From positions 1 to 52,833 of the forward strand of contig CAYRSS010000026.1 of NCBI GenBank assembly GCA_964426945.1: DNA of 52,833 nt, written 5' to 3'. Positions 17,197 through 26,615 of this stretch are shown piece after piece. The notes beneath the pieces are model-generated. The model saw only the letters and a program-made list of their open reading frames with translations. It did not search any database and had not been told where the DNA came from. The translations under genes were made by a program, and so were the position numbers. The stretch comes from CAYRSS01 sp964426945 (GTDB lineage Bacteria > Planctomycetota > Phycisphaerae > UBA1845). Within the stretch, counting starts at the first letter, position 1. The number at the start of each line of letters is the position of its first letter.

Positions 17197-18135
17197 TCAC
17201 GGTCTCAAGGGCATGAACTCGCTGCCGCCGGTTCGGGCTGGCCCAGATCGCGACAACGGAACGGCCGGTCGCCGGAAGATGGCCATGATGTCCAGCTCTC
17301 GCGGCCGCCAGGCACCGAACAAGGCGTCGAGCAGGAGCCCCGGCCGCAGCAGCCCCCGCGCCAGGCGGGGCGGTTCGAACGCCAGGTCGATCGTGTTGTC
17401 ATGTGCGATGGAGTACCGGAACCACGTTCGGGCGTTCAGGAACGGTATCCAGGTGTCAGCGTAGGGCTCGGGGTGGTAGGCGACCAGATCCCACCCCAGC
17501 TCGCTGGCGGCGCCCAGCAGTGCTCCGCGGGAGAAGATCGTACGGTGATAAGGCTGGTGCAGGGCGTGGAGGCTCGCTTCGGGTTCAGCAAGGTCGATGG
17601 CCGCCGCGTTGGGGGTTCCGATGGCGATCAGGGCGCCGGGGCCGGCGAGCTCGGACAGTTCATTAAGGAATTGCCAAGGATCGGTGACGTGCTCGAGGAC
17701 ATCCTGCGAGAAAACACAGTCGTAGGCTGTGTCCAGGAGCGATCGATCGTTGAACCGATCGGAATACGCGTCGTAGCCGACGGCGCGGTGATAGCCGTGC
17801 CTTCGCAGGTGATCGACGAACAGGCCGCCCCCACAGCCGAAGTCCAGCACGCGATGCATACGACGCAACCCGCATCGTCGCAGCCTCGCGAGGATGCGGT
17901 TGTAGAACAGCGTCGCGATTGCGTTGGGCTGCTGGTTATGAAAAGGGTAATGGCGGTAGTAGTGCGCGAGGTCGACGTCGTCCGCGGCGTGAATGCTGCG
18001 GCACGTCGGGCAGCGCCATACGGTGAACCGCTCATCGCGAAACCGGCGGACGTTTGACCTCACGCTCGCGGTTTGCAGATTGACTTCGCCGTCAGGCGGC
18101 CGTCGACAGACCGGGCATGTCCGGGATGGGGGCAC
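17197..18135 (-). CDS. class I SAM-dependent methyltransferase with N-terminal zinc ribbon
   Basis: Methyltransferase of 312 residues. The N-terminal ~50 residues carry CPVC and CPTC pairs, probably a structural zinc site, as in many O- or C-methyltransferases that act on surface or lipid-linked molecules. The Rossmann core has motif I VLDFGCGGGLFVDHL and the post-motif CVFSQDVLEHVTDPWQFLNE typical of Methyltransf_11/23. Substrate unknown. The GTG start at 18135 lies 51 bp after the GAP1-like gene on the same strand, so it may be the last member of that operon, but methyltransferases are common and the link could be accidental. Confidence 0.8.
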   Translation of the reverse strand: MPPSRTCPVCRRPPDGEVNLQTASVRSNVRRFRDERFTVWRCPTCRSIHAADDVDLAHYYRHYPFHNQQPNAIATLFYNRILARLRRCGLRRMHRVLDFGCGGGLFVDHLRRHGYHRAVGYDAYSDRFNDRSLLDTAYDCVFSQDVLEHVTDPWQFLNELSELAGPGALIAIGTPNAAAIDLAEPEASLHALHQPYHRTIFSRGALLGAASELGWDLVAYHPEPYADTWIPFLNARTWFRYSIAHDNTIDLAFEPPRLARGLLRPGLLLDALFGAWRPRELDIMAIFRRPAVPLSRSGPARTGGSEFMPLRP

Positions 18136-18186
18136 GCGGGCAGTCTAGCCCGGGTGGCCCCGTCCGCAACGCGGCCGGCCGCAGAT

Positions 18187-19731
18187 TCAGCCAGCAGGAG
18201 TGGCAGGGGGGGCCTTGCCAGCCGTGGAGCCAGGGCCGGGCAAGTCGAGAATCCCGGCGATGAGCGGGCAGCCCGGGCGGACGGACTGCCACTTGCGGGC
18301 GATCTCTTCCACGCGGCGACGATCGCTGTCGTCGTGGACGCTTCGCCCGAACACGGCGAATCGACTTACGATGTCGTCCACCAGCGCAGCGTGGCCAAGC
18401 GCCGCGACAGATTCAGGGGCTTGCCGTGCAATGGCGAGCGTGAGCTCTGCCGCATCGCAGGGCGAGGCGATAGCCAGTCGACGCAGGAGCGTATCGACGA
18501 TGGGGTGGATCAGTCCGGCCGCCTCAGGAGAGCGGCGCCAGACCTCGACGATCGCCGGCCAGTGGGTCGTGTTCGCCTGTGGATCGACCGCGCCGAGCTT
18601 CTCTCTAAGCCGGCGGATGGTGTGGGCAAGCAGCTCGTCCTGGATCGCCTTTTCGGTCGCGTTGCCCCGCGAGCCCACGAACTCGGTCACCACGGCCACG
18701 AGCTTTGCCACGTCGGCATCTGCCAGCGAGTCGAGCGTGCCGAACAGACGAGCGAGCCGCTGGCGGGCGTTGGGGCTCACATCCGGGAAGGGGCGGCTGG
18801 TCCGCCCGGCCAACTCGGCGATGCGGCCGGCGGCCAGAAACCCGTCGACGTAGGCGGTCCACTCCGATCGCCCGCCCTGCGGGGGCGGCGCGCCGCGCTT
18901 CAGGAGGCGAATCGGCTGACCGCTGATCCGCGCTTCGATCGCCGCATCCTCCGCCACCAGGCTCAAGCGGTAGCTCCGGGCCACCGAGAACTTCAGCCCC
19001 GCGGCGAGCGATATCTTCGCCCGCGTCGGACCCGGGAGCGCCAACAGCAGCGCCTCCGCGGCGGCGAGATAGTCGCCCTCTATGCAGGCGACAAGCTTCG
19101 AATCGTTCAGCAGTTCGTTGATGATGTACTGCCGCGTCGGCGCGTCGAGCTGCGCGTCGATCGGATAGGCGCCGAGCGCCGTGACCGCCGATGCCTCGCG
19201 AGTGCGCAGCACGACCTTCGGCAACTCGGCCGGCGGCTTCAGCGACGGACGGGTGATTCCCGCTTCGTGCATCGCCCTCAGGACGTTGAACGGATTGAAC
19301 GCGGCCTCCGCGAAGCGACCTGCGTCGAAGACGACGCTGGTCGTATAGACGCGGTGGCCGCCTCGGCCGGTGTGTTCGCTGCCGGCACAGCAGGAGTGTG
19401 CGACGCACAGACGCCCGCTGGGCAGGGCGTAGAAGGCCATGGCGCTGGCGTCGGGGCCCGCGTCGCACAGGGCGTCATGCGACGGGGCGTTCTGGGTGAT
19501 GGCCTGGCGTTCGTCCGGTTTCATGCCGCCGGTGGCGGCGATGATGCGGTAGCCTTCGCCCATCGGGGTGCGAACCGAGGTGAAAATGACCTGATCGCAG
19601 GCGATTTCGCCTTCTGCGCCGCCGGCGGCCGGGGGCGGCGCCTTCGCGGCGAGACGGGCTTCCTCGGCGCGCATCAGCAGCGAATTCGGCGTGCCTTGCG
19701 GCACGACATCTAGAGATTCGTGAGCAGCCAT
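18187..19731 (-). CDS. GAP1-type GTPase-associated protein (GAP1-N2 like)
   Basis: A 514-residue cytoplasmic protein. The N-terminal part (about 45-190: DQVIFTSVRTPMGEGYRII, then GHRVYTTSVVFDAGRFAEAA) matches my recollection of the GAP1-N2 domain, which occurs next to double-GTPase genes in computationally described bacterial NTPase conflict/signalling systems. The rest is helical and would correspond to the middle and C-terminal regions of that family. No catalytic motif is evident. Its ATG overlaps the end of the GTPase gene by 22 bp and has GGAG 8 nt upstream, so the two products are probably made together and act together. Family naming is from memory of the motif; a profile search is needed to fix it. 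Confidence 0.7.
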   Translation of the reverse strand: MAAHESLDVVPQGTPNSLLMRAEEARLAAKAPPPAAGGAEGEIACDQVIFTSVRTPMGEGYRIIAATGGMKPDERQAITQNAPSHDALCDAGPDASAMAFYALPSGRLCVAHSCCAGSEHTGRGGHRVYTTSVVFDAGRFAEAAFNPFNVLRAMHEAGITRPSLKPPAELPKVVLRTREASAVTALGAYPIDAQLDAPTRQYIINELLNDSKLVACIEGDYLAAAEALLLALPGPTRAKISLAAGLKFSVARSYRLSLVAEDAAIEARISGQPIRLLKRGAPPPQGGRSEWTAYVDGFLAAGRIAELAGRTSRPFPDVSPNARQRLARLFGTLDSLADADVAKLVAVVTEFVGSRGNATEKAIQDELLAHTIRRLREKLGAVDPQANTTHWPAIVEVWRRSPEAAGLIHPIVDTLLRRLAIASPCDAAELTLAIARQAPESVAALGHAALVDDIVSRFAVFGRSVHDDSDRRRVEEIARKWQSVRPGCPLIAGILDLPGPGSTAGKAPPATPAG

Positions 19732-20591
19732 TCAAACGGCTCCATGATCCCGCGCGGCGCGACGTGCAGCGGATAGGGAATGACGTTGCCGTACTCGTCG
19801 GTCGCATACCCGAGCGAGCCGACGACGCTGGAGCCGAAGAACTCGAAGTTGGCGAAGCGGGCGTCGCACAGGTTCCAAAGGCGATTCAGGTTCGTCTGCG
19901 CAAACGTCCGCGGGTTGTCGAAACACTCCGGGCAGTAGTCCGCCTTGCACAGCACAATCGCCACGGGCGTGTCGAGCTTCTCACCCTGCTTGCTGGCGAA
20001 GCACCCGTCGAGGTAGGTCATCAACTTCAGGGCGAAGAAGTCGGGCTGCGGCGATCCCGCGGCCGCCACGGCCGCGTCCACGAGCAGCATCGCCCCGGCG
20101 CTGCCTTCCAGCAGCGAGCGAATGACCGCGAAGGTCTTGGGCGTGGCCACCTCCGCCGCGAGCGCCTCGCCGGCCATGTCGGGCATGATCAAATCGTAGA
20201 TCTTGGCGTTCTTTTGCCGACGGGCGACCTGGTAATACGCCCAGTGCCACTGGTCGACTTCCATCGCCGTCTTGGGCGGGAACTTCCGCCCCCCGAGGTA
20301 GCTGATGACGGAGTGCTGCAGGTTGACGGAGTAGGCGCCCTTCGGAATGGCGTCGAAGTCCTCCGCCCGCTTGGTCAGCATGTCGAGCAGGAACCCGAGG
20401 TAAACGGTCTTGCCGACGTTGCTGTCGCCGATCACCGTGACAATGCACGGCTCGCGATTCTGGGCGACGGCCTCGTGAACGAGCGCCATCGGAGCGTAGC
20501 ACTTGGAGCAGACCAGCGCGTCAGGGTTGTTCTCTGTGCTGCAGATCAGGCACTGCACGCTCTGCAACGTCATGCTCGAAAAGCTAGTCAC
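19710..20591 (-). CDS. zinc-ribbon P-loop GTPase (double-GTPase DO-GTPase2 like)
   Basis: P-loop NTPase of 293 residues. A zinc ribbon opens the protein (C14-x2-C17 and C28-x2-C31), followed by the P-loop GDSNVGKT (55-62), a G3-like DLIMPDMAGE (133-142) where Asp138-x-x-Gly replaces DxxG, and a G4-like VLCKAD (213-218) in place of NKxD. This layout fits the TRAFAC-class 'double GTPase' proteins found beside GAP1 proteins. It likely acts as a switch. The GTG start is fixed by GAGGAG 6 nt upstream. The FGE-fold gene ends 20 bp before it and the GAP1 gene overlaps its end, so the three form one transcription unit. Confidence 0.78.
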   Translation of the reverse strand: MTSFSSMTLQSVQCLICSTENNPDALVCSKCYAPMALVHEAVAQNREPCIVTVIGDSNVGKTVYLGFLLDMLTKRAEDFDAIPKGAYSVNLQHSVISYLGGRKFPPKTAMEVDQWHWAYYQVARRQKNAKIYDLIMPDMAGEALAAEVATPKTFAVIRSLLEGSAGAMLLVDAAVAAAGSPQPDFFALKLMTYLDGCFASKQGEKLDTPVAIVLCKADYCPECFDNPRTFAQTNLNRLWNLCDARFANFEFFGSSVVGSLGYATDEYGNVIPYPLHVAPRGIMEPFEWLLTNL

Positions 20592-20611
20592 GAGGCACTC
20601 CTCGACCAGAA

Positions 20612-21631
20612 TCAGTCATTCATCCACGACGCGAGAGCGAGGTCGAGCGCGCAGCGGAAACCTGTGTTGTGCGTGCGGGCCAGGGCGATCAGGCCGGTGC
20701 GGAACTGGCTTGTCGCCTGCGATTCAAAGTAGGTATCATAGGCGCCGCCGCGAACCGCCTGCATACTCATCTCGCCGACGATGGGCCGGGCGTCGTCGTC
20801 GGTCATCTCCAGCGGTGAATCGGTCCACTCCCAGACGTTCCCGATCAGCTGCAGAATCCGGTTCGGTGCGGCGCCCGTGCGGTATTGGTCGACCGGCACG
20901 GTTTCAGTCACGCGCGACGACCAGATGTTGCACCGCGTGTTGTCCATGGAATCGCCCCACGGGAAGCGCCGGTGGATGTCGGCCGAACTGCGAATGCTCC
21001 AGCTTGCGGCCATCTGCCACTCGGCCTCGGTGGGCAGTCGCTTCCCCACCCAAAGGGCGTACGCCTGCGCTTCATACCAGCTGATTCCCACCACGGGGTG
21101 GTTCGACCGGCGCGCGTCGTGACGACCATGGCGCCAATACCTGGGTCCCGGTGAGTCGGTGAGGTCCTTGAACTCGATCAGGTGCGGCCAGATGTCCTCC
21201 GGCCAGTACTCGAGGGCGTCATAACCGCCGCCGTCCACGAAGCGCTGGTACTCGGCGTTGGTGATGCAGTGCACATCCATCAGGAACGGCGGAACGTCGA
21301 GATCCTCTTCGTCGCCGCCTGCCTGAGCGTCGAGCGCGCGAGCGAGCGACACTGACCCGGCCGGTACCAGCGCCATCTGTGCTTCGAGGCGGCTGACGGT
21401 TTCGGCTCGGACCTCGGCAGCGCCGGGGTGGCCGTTCCACTTGTCACTGCTCAGCAGGATGGCGCAGTAGCGGCCCTGCTGAAGCAAGGCGCGCAGCGGA
21501 TCGCCGTCCAGCGTCTCGCGCGGCGCCGGCTCGAACGTCGGTTGCGCAGACGCGGCCGACGCAGCAGCGCGGCGCTCCTGCTGAAGCCCGGTCGGTGCGG
21601 TCTTGTTTCGTTGGAACAGCCGTAGCGGCAT
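20612..21631 (-). CDS. formylglycine-generating-enzyme fold (SUMF1/FGE-sulfatase) protein
   Basis: A 339-residue protein whose C-terminal two thirds (about 85-335) is an FGE-sulfatase domain: ALVPAGSVSLARA, FLMDVHCITNAEYQRFV, NHPVVGISWYEAQAYALWV, GKRLPTEAEWQMAA, LIGNVWEWTDSP, AVRGGAYDT, and NTGFRCALD at the end. True FGEs oxidise a sulfatase cysteine; many bacterial members keep only the C-type-lectin fold and bind ligands instead. No sulfatase is nearby, and the gene sits 20 bp before the GTPase gene, so a binding/effector role in that system seems more likely. The N-terminal 80 residues are Ala/Arg-rich. ATG at 21631 follows AGGGGG; a GTG at 21652 is possible. Confidence 0.82.
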   Translation of the reverse strand: MPLRLFQRNKTAPTGLQQERRAAASAASAQPTFEPAPRETLDGDPLRALLQQGRYCAILLSSDKWNGHPGAAEVRAETVSRLEAQMALVPAGSVSLARALDAQAGGDEEDLDVPPFLMDVHCITNAEYQRFVDGGGYDALEYWPEDIWPHLIEFKDLTDSPGPRYWRHGRHDARRSNHPVVGISWYEAQAYALWVGKRLPTEAEWQMAASWSIRSSADIHRRFPWGDSMDNTRCNIWSSRVTETVPVDQYRTGAAPNRILQLIGNVWEWTDSPLEMTDDDARPIVGEMSMQAVRGGAYDTYFESQATSQFRTGLIALARTHNTGFRCALDLALASWMND

Positions 21632-21800
21632 GCCGCCCCCTATTCGAATCACGGTCTACGCGGGGGTCCCACGGACTCCCCCGGTTTATCGGCGATCCCG
21701 CGGCGCAACTGTGCCCCGCATCGGACGTCGATCGTGGGTCCGCCGCCGGTATGCGGGTTTTTCCGCCCGCGGCGGGCCGGCGGCCCCGCAGGGCGGCCCA

Positions 21801-22640
21801 TCAAGCCCCGATCGCCTTGCGCTTGGCGTCCCGGCGGAGCTTGCGGAACTGAGCGGCCGTGTCGGCTCCCGCGGATTTGGGCGTGGTCATCGGACCCACC
21901 GCCACCGGGGCGGCCGCGACCGGCTCCTGCTGGGCCTCGGCCTCCTGCATCTCCACGACGGCCTGCTCGCGTGCGGCGAGTTCACGCTCCCTCTGTTCGA
22001 GGGCCTCAGCCGCGGCGGCCACTGATCGCTCCCGCTCGGCCAGCTTCGACCGCTGGGTTTCCAGGTCCTTGGTTCTGGCCTGCAGGCTGCTGCGCTCCGT
22101 GTCGATCTGACGCGAGAGGGCCTCCAGCTGGTTTCGCTGCTCGTCGGCCTGTGCTGAACCTGCTTCGTCTGTAACACGGCGCGATTCCAGCGCCTGGGCC
22201 TGGGCGGCGAGTCGCGATTCGTATTCGCTGAGTCGGGCTTCCCGCTCGGCGAGGTCCGCCTCGCGACGCGCAATGTCTTCTTCGAGTTGCTGATTTCGCT
22301 GGCCGACTTGCTCGATGTGCGCAGATTGCTGCTCGATGTCGGTCATCCGGGCCTGAAGCTGGGCCTCGGTCTGTCGCACAGTGTCGACCGACATTTCGTG
22401 CCGGCTCAGCAGATCCTGCTGCTGCGCGGTGAACTCGTCCCGCGACTTGCGGAGGGAGACTTCCGCCTCGGCGAGCGCGCGGCGATCCGCCTCCAGCTGA
22501 CCGCGCTGCTGGGTGAGCAACTCGGCCTCTCGCAGGATGTGTTCGCGTGCGGCGGCCAGGGTACGAAGAGCCTCGCGAGCCTGCCGCTTGAGTTCGGCGG
22601 GATCAGGCGGCGACGCGGCGGCGCGGTTCGGTTCGGCCAT
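21801..22640 (-). CDS. coiled-coil protein
   Basis: A 279-residue protein that is almost entirely long coiled coil (about 15-240) of Glu/Arg/Gln/Ala heptads such as EEDIARREADLAEREARL and QRSKLAERERSVAAAAEA. A short Ala/Pro linker and a basic C-terminal tail (KLRRDAKRKAIGA) follow. It has no signal peptide or membrane helix. The tail resembles the basic KLKMLRR segment near the C-terminus of the giant coiled-coil protein encoded divergently at 23137. It is upstream of the FGE-fold gene (169 bp gap) on the same strand. A scaffold role in the GTPase locus is an inference. ATG at 22640 was chosen; a GTG at 22718 would add 26 residues. Confidence 0.75.
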   Translation of the reverse strand: MAEPNRAAASPPDPAELKRQAREALRTLAAAREHILREAELLTQQRGQLEADRRALAEAEVSLRKSRDEFTAQQQDLLSRHEMSVDTVRQTEAQLQARMTDIEQQSAHIEQVGQRNQQLEEDIARREADLAEREARLSEYESRLAAQAQALESRRVTDEAGSAQADEQRNQLEALSRQIDTERSSLQARTKDLETQRSKLAERERSVAAAAEALEQRERELAAREQAVVEMQEAEAQQEPVAAAPVAVGPMTTPKSAGADTAAQFRKLRRDAKRKAIGA

Positions 22641-23136
22641 CGTGGTTCCCCGATCGGGGCTGGACGCCCCGGAGGCGGACGGATCCGTCGCACTGTGATC
22701 CTCACCGCGGATCGCCACTTGCGAAGCAGGGCCTCACGGCTGAATGCCGATGGGCTCCGCGATCGGTCACACCCCGTAATCCATGATCTACGATACTCGT
22801 CGGCGCGCCGCGCGGGCGTCTTTTGCGGGCGACGCGCCGGACGCCGGCGTGATGCGCGTCGTCGAACCGTCTGGCTGGCTGACCTATCGGACATGGCCCG
22901 GCGCTGCCGCCATCGGGCGACATTAGCGGACGCGAAGTTATGGCCTCCGCCCGGACAGTTTTTCTCTGTCGTTTCGTCCGAATGGTAAGTTGGATGTGGC
23001 GAAGTCTGCGAATTCGGACGGGGTGCACAGCTTCCCTGGCCCGCCCGTTCCGAACTGAGGACGTTCCCTGCAGTCGCCGCCTGGCGGCGCACGCGACGGG
23101 TCCGCGCCCGGCCGTGCGCATGCGTGAGCGCACCCG
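22641..23136. promoter_or_regulatory. divergent promoter region between coiled-coil genes
   Basis: About 500 bp between two divergently read coiled-coil genes. It contains the least GC-rich patch of the neighbourhood (around 22955-23000, with TTTTTCTCTG and GGTAAGTTGG), where promoters for both directions could lie. No operator repeat is obvious. Confidence 0.4.
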
Positions 23137-26100
23137 ATGAAGCCCGCTTCACCTGATTCGCTGCCCGACCTGCTGAGCGCGGTCGATTCCGCCATGGCAT
23201 CGCTGGAGTCCAGCGTCGCCGACTTCGAGCAGCAGATCGAATCGTGGTCGGGCGACCTTCGTGCCGCCGCGAGCGAAGACGTCGATCGCCGCACCGACGA
23301 AGAACGTCGCCTCATCACCCGGTCGTCCGAGCTGGCGGATCAGGAGCGAGCGCTGGCTGCGAATGAGGCGGAACTGCTGGCGGGCAGGGAGGCGCTGGAG
23401 CGCGACGCCGAGTCGCTCGCGGCCGCCAGGCAGGAGCTCGAACAGCTTCGCTCCCGGCTCGACACGGAGGCCCGCGACACAGGAGAACGTGCGGAAGCCG
23501 CGGCCGAGACCGAATCACAATTGGCTTCGCGCATCGAGGCGCTGGAGCAGCGCGAGTCCGCGTTGCACGTCGCCGAAGCCCGCCACGCGCAGGAAGTCCA
23601 GAGCCTGGCCGACGAGCGTGCCGCCCTGGAAGCAAACCGGCAGGAACTCGAGGATCGCGCCGAGCGCTTCACCGAGCGCGAGTCCGAGCTGGCCGCGCGC
23701 CGCGCCGAACTCGAGGCCTGCGACACCGGCACCCGCAAGCTGCGCGATGTGCTGGCTGCGGATGAAGCCCGCCTCAAGCAGGAACGCGAACGGCTGCAAG
23801 CGGAGCTCGCCGCATTCGCCGAGCAGCGTGAGGCGTTCGACAAACGACGGCAGGCTATCCTCGAAGAACTGGCCGCGACCCGGGCCGAGCTGGAGTCTCG
23901 GCAGGAGAAGGTTGCTCGGACGCAGGAGCAGGTGAGCGCGGAGCGGGCCGCGCTGGAGGATCGTGAGGAGCAGGCGACACGGCTCGCCCACGATCTTGCC
24001 CAGCAGCGGGCAGCCCTGGACTCCGAACGGGCTGCCGTGGAGAAACTGCGCGGCCAGGTCGCGAAGCAGTCCGAAGCGACAGAAGGCGAATCCAAGCGGC
24101 TGGCCGATCTGCGTCAGCAACTGGACGCGCGCCAGGCCGAGCTCGCCCAGCGGGAAGCCGCGGTCACCCACGCGGAGGCAACGGCGAAGCAGCGCGACGA
24201 GGCGGCCGAGGCGAAGCTCCGTAGTCAGACTGAGGCTCTCGAAGTCCGCGGCGCGGAGATTGAGAAGGCCGCCCAGGCGCTGGCGACTGGTGAACAGCGG
24301 CTGGCCAAGCAGCGCATCGAGTGGCAGTCCGAGATGGACGAGCGGCAAGCGCGACTCGCGCGAGAGACGACCGAGCTTGCCGACCGCGGAGAGCAGCTGG
24401 CAGCCCGGTTCCGGGAGCTTGAACAGCGCGAAGTCGAACTCAGCGCCCGTCACGAGGCGGCCAATGCCGCGGACATCGAGTTGAAGCGGGCGCGTGGAGA
24501 ATGGAAGGCCGAGTGTAAGGCCTGGGAACGCGCCCGAGGTGACCAGGAAGCTGAGCTCGCCGCGCGGGAGACCAGCGCGGCCGAAGCGGAGGCCGCACTT
24601 GCGGCTCGTGAGGCTGCCGCGTCAACCCGCAGTGAAGCGCTCGATGCCCGCGAGGACGACCTCGAGCGTCAAGGTGAAGTCATCGCGGCAAGGATCGCCG
24701 AGTCAGCTCAGCGCGAAGCCGAATTGGCGGCGCAGTCTGAGTCGCTCCAGAGGGAGCGTGACTCCCTCGAAGGCGATCGTGATGAACTGGAACGCCGGCG
24801 CGAGGAGATCGAAGCTGAAGCCGATGCGGCTCGAGCGGCTCTGGAGCAGGAGCGGGCACAGCTCGTCGCCGAGCGCGCCGGACTGGCCGAGGCGCGCAAG
24901 CAGCACTCCGCAGAACAAGAGACCTTCGAGCAATCGATAGAGCGATTCCGGCGCCACGAGGCGGAGCAGGCATCCGCGCTCGCCCAGCAGGAGCAGCAGG
25001 TGCTCGTCCGCGAGCAGGCCGCCGCGAAGCGGGAACAGGCCCTTGTCGCGCGAGAGACGGCATTGGCTTCCCGCGCCGCGGAGATCGAGGCCGAGGCCGA
25101 ATCGGTCGCGCGCGAGCGGCAGGAGGCTGAGCGACGCCGCGAGGAGCTCCAACGGTTCGAGTCGGCGATGCGCGACGAGTCCTCCGGTCAGGAGGCTGCC
25201 ATCCAGGCAGCCCGCGTCGAGCTCGACGAACACCGCAAGGCTGTGGAATCAGAGCGGCAGGCCTTTGAGAAGCAGCGCAGGGAGACGGTCCGCATCCAGC
25301 GCGAAGTGGAGGAACTCCGCGCGTCGCTCGAACAGCGCAAGACCCGCCTGGAAGAGGAACACAACGCAAAGCTCGCCGAGGTCGCGGCAGACAGAGAACG
25401 GCTTGCCGCCCGCCTCTCGCAGATCGAGAAGGACGCGGAGCTCGATCGGTCGCTCTCCGGGCAGCGGAAGGGTGAGTTCGAACGCGTCTCCGCGGAGCTG
25501 GAGGCGGCACGCGCCGACCTCCAGCGTCGTGAGGCGGATGTGGCGCGACTCGCCGAGAAGGCCAAGTCGGACGAGCAAGGCGCGTCCGATATCATGAAGG
25601 AAGTCGAATTGACTCGCGCGTCCCTGGCCGAGCGAGACAAGGCTATCGCTGAACGCGATGAGCGCCTCCGGGAGCAGGCCGCCGAGCTTGAACGCCGCGC
25701 CGCGGCGCTGCAGCAGCAGGAGGATGCCGTCCTGGCCGCCCAGGCGGAAGCCGAGCGCCAGGCGGAGGCAGCGGAGGCGATGGAGGCAGACCTCGTCAAG
25801 CGGGAAGCGAAGCTCGCTCGAGAGCGAGAGGCCCTCAGCGGTGGGGAGGCGGCGGAGGAGACGGCGCTCACCGCGGCCCGCGAAGAGCTTGAGTCGCTCA
25901 CTGCCGCCCTCGAGGCCGAGCGTGCAACGCTCGTCGAGCGCGAGGCCGCCCTGGCGAGACAACGCGAGGAGCTGGAGGAACTGGCGACTCGGCCTGCGCC
26001 CGCCGCGGAAGCTCCGGTCACCGCTGGGCTTGAAAGCATGCACGCCCGCCATGCCGGCATTGCGGCGTTCTGGGCTTCGTTCACCTTCCCCACGCCGGAG

Positions 26101-26580
26101 CAGGCGGCTGAGCAGGGTAGTGCCCACCTGGGAGAGCGGGCCTCGATAGCCGGCGACGCGGACAGCGAACTCGACCGGCCGCTCAGCGAGGCGGCTGACG
26201 ACGCGGCAGAGGTGTTCTCGCAGTCGGATGCCCTGCGGGCGGCTCTGGCCGCGGCACAGGCGGAGATTGAGGCGGCGGACAGCGAGCCACCTCCTGGCGC
26301 GAACGCGCCTCCACCGGCTCCCCGCGAGGAGGAGGTGCCCGAACCCGTTCGGTTCACGGGCGAAATGGCCGCCAAGGGGAACGAGCCCAAGCGGAAGGCC
26401 GAGCAGCCGGCGGCTCCCGCCCTCGACCTCGACCCGGAGACCGCGAAGAAGCTCAAGATGCTGCGCCGGCTCAACCCCAGCAAGTCTGACGCCGAACTGC
26501 TCGCGCAGATCGAGAAGGACAAGAACGCTCCGGCTGCCGGGCAGAAGCCGTCCAAGAAGAAGTGGTTCGGCCTCTCCTGA
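23137..26580 (+). CDS. giant coiled-coil protein (1147 aa)
   Basis: An 1147-residue soluble protein; residues ~60-950 form an essentially unbroken coiled coil of Glu/Arg/Ala/Gln heptads with recurring short units such as ELAAREx and ALExREAAL. There is no ATP-binding head, so it is not an SMC protein. After the coil come a Pro-rich, acidic segment, a helical region (about 985-1045, AAFWASFTFPTPEQAAEQ) and a basic C-terminal end (KLKMLRRLNPSKSDAEL ... SKKKWFGLS). The rod could be over 100 nm long, suggesting a scaffold or spacer. It is divergent from the smaller coiled-coil gene of the GTPase locus. ATG at 23137 has no strong ribosome binding site. Antisense frames of several hundred codons here are composition artefacts. 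Confidence 0.8.
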   Translation: MKPASPDSLPDLLSAVDSAMASLESSVADFEQQIESWSGDLRAAASEDVDRRTDEERRLITRSSELADQERALAANEAELLAGREALERDAESLAAARQELEQLRSRLDTEARDTGERAEAAAETESQLASRIEALEQRESALHVAEARHAQEVQSLADERAALEANRQELEDRAERFTERESELAARRAELEACDTGTRKLRDVLAADEARLKQERERLQAELAAFAEQREAFDKRRQAILEELAATRAELESRQEKVARTQEQVSAERAALEDREEQATRLAHDLAQQRAALDSERAAVEKLRGQVAKQSEATEGESKRLADLRQQLDARQAELAQREAAVTHAEATAKQRDEAAEAKLRSQTEALEVRGAEIEKAAQALATGEQRLAKQRIEWQSEMDERQARLARETTELADRGEQLAARFRELEQREVELSARHEAANAADIELKRARGEWKAECKAWERARGDQEAELAARETSAAEAEAALAAREAAASTRSEALDAREDDLERQGEVIAARIAESAQREAELAAQSESLQRERDSLEGDRDELERRREEIEAEADAARAALEQERAQLVAERAGLAEARKQHSAEQETFEQSIERFRRHEAEQASALAQQEQQVLVREQAAAKREQALVARETALASRAAEIEAEAESVARERQEAERRREELQRFESAMRDESSGQEAAIQAARVELDEHRKAVESERQAFEKQRRETVRIQREVEELRASLEQRKTRLEEEHNAKLAEVAADRERLAARLSQIEKDAELDRSLSGQRKGEFERVSAELEAARADLQRREADVARLAEKAKSDEQGASDIMKEVELTRASLAERDKAIAERDERLREQAAELERRAAALQQQEDAVLAAQAEAERQAEAAEAMEADLVKREAKLAREREALSGGEAAEETALTAAREELESLTAALEAERATLVEREAALARQREELEELATRPAPAAEAPVTAGLESMHARHAGIAAFWASFTFPTPEQAAEQGSAHLGERASIAGDADSELDRPLSEAADDAAEVFSQSDALRAALAAAQAEIEAADSEPPPGANAPPPAPREEEVPEPVRFTGEMAAKGNEPKRKAEQPAAPALDLDPETAKKLKMLRRLNPSKSDAELLAQIEKDKNAPAAGQKPSKKKWFGLS

Positions 26581-26615
26581 GGCGCGCTTGCGCCACAGCG
26601 CCCCCACGCGCAGCA

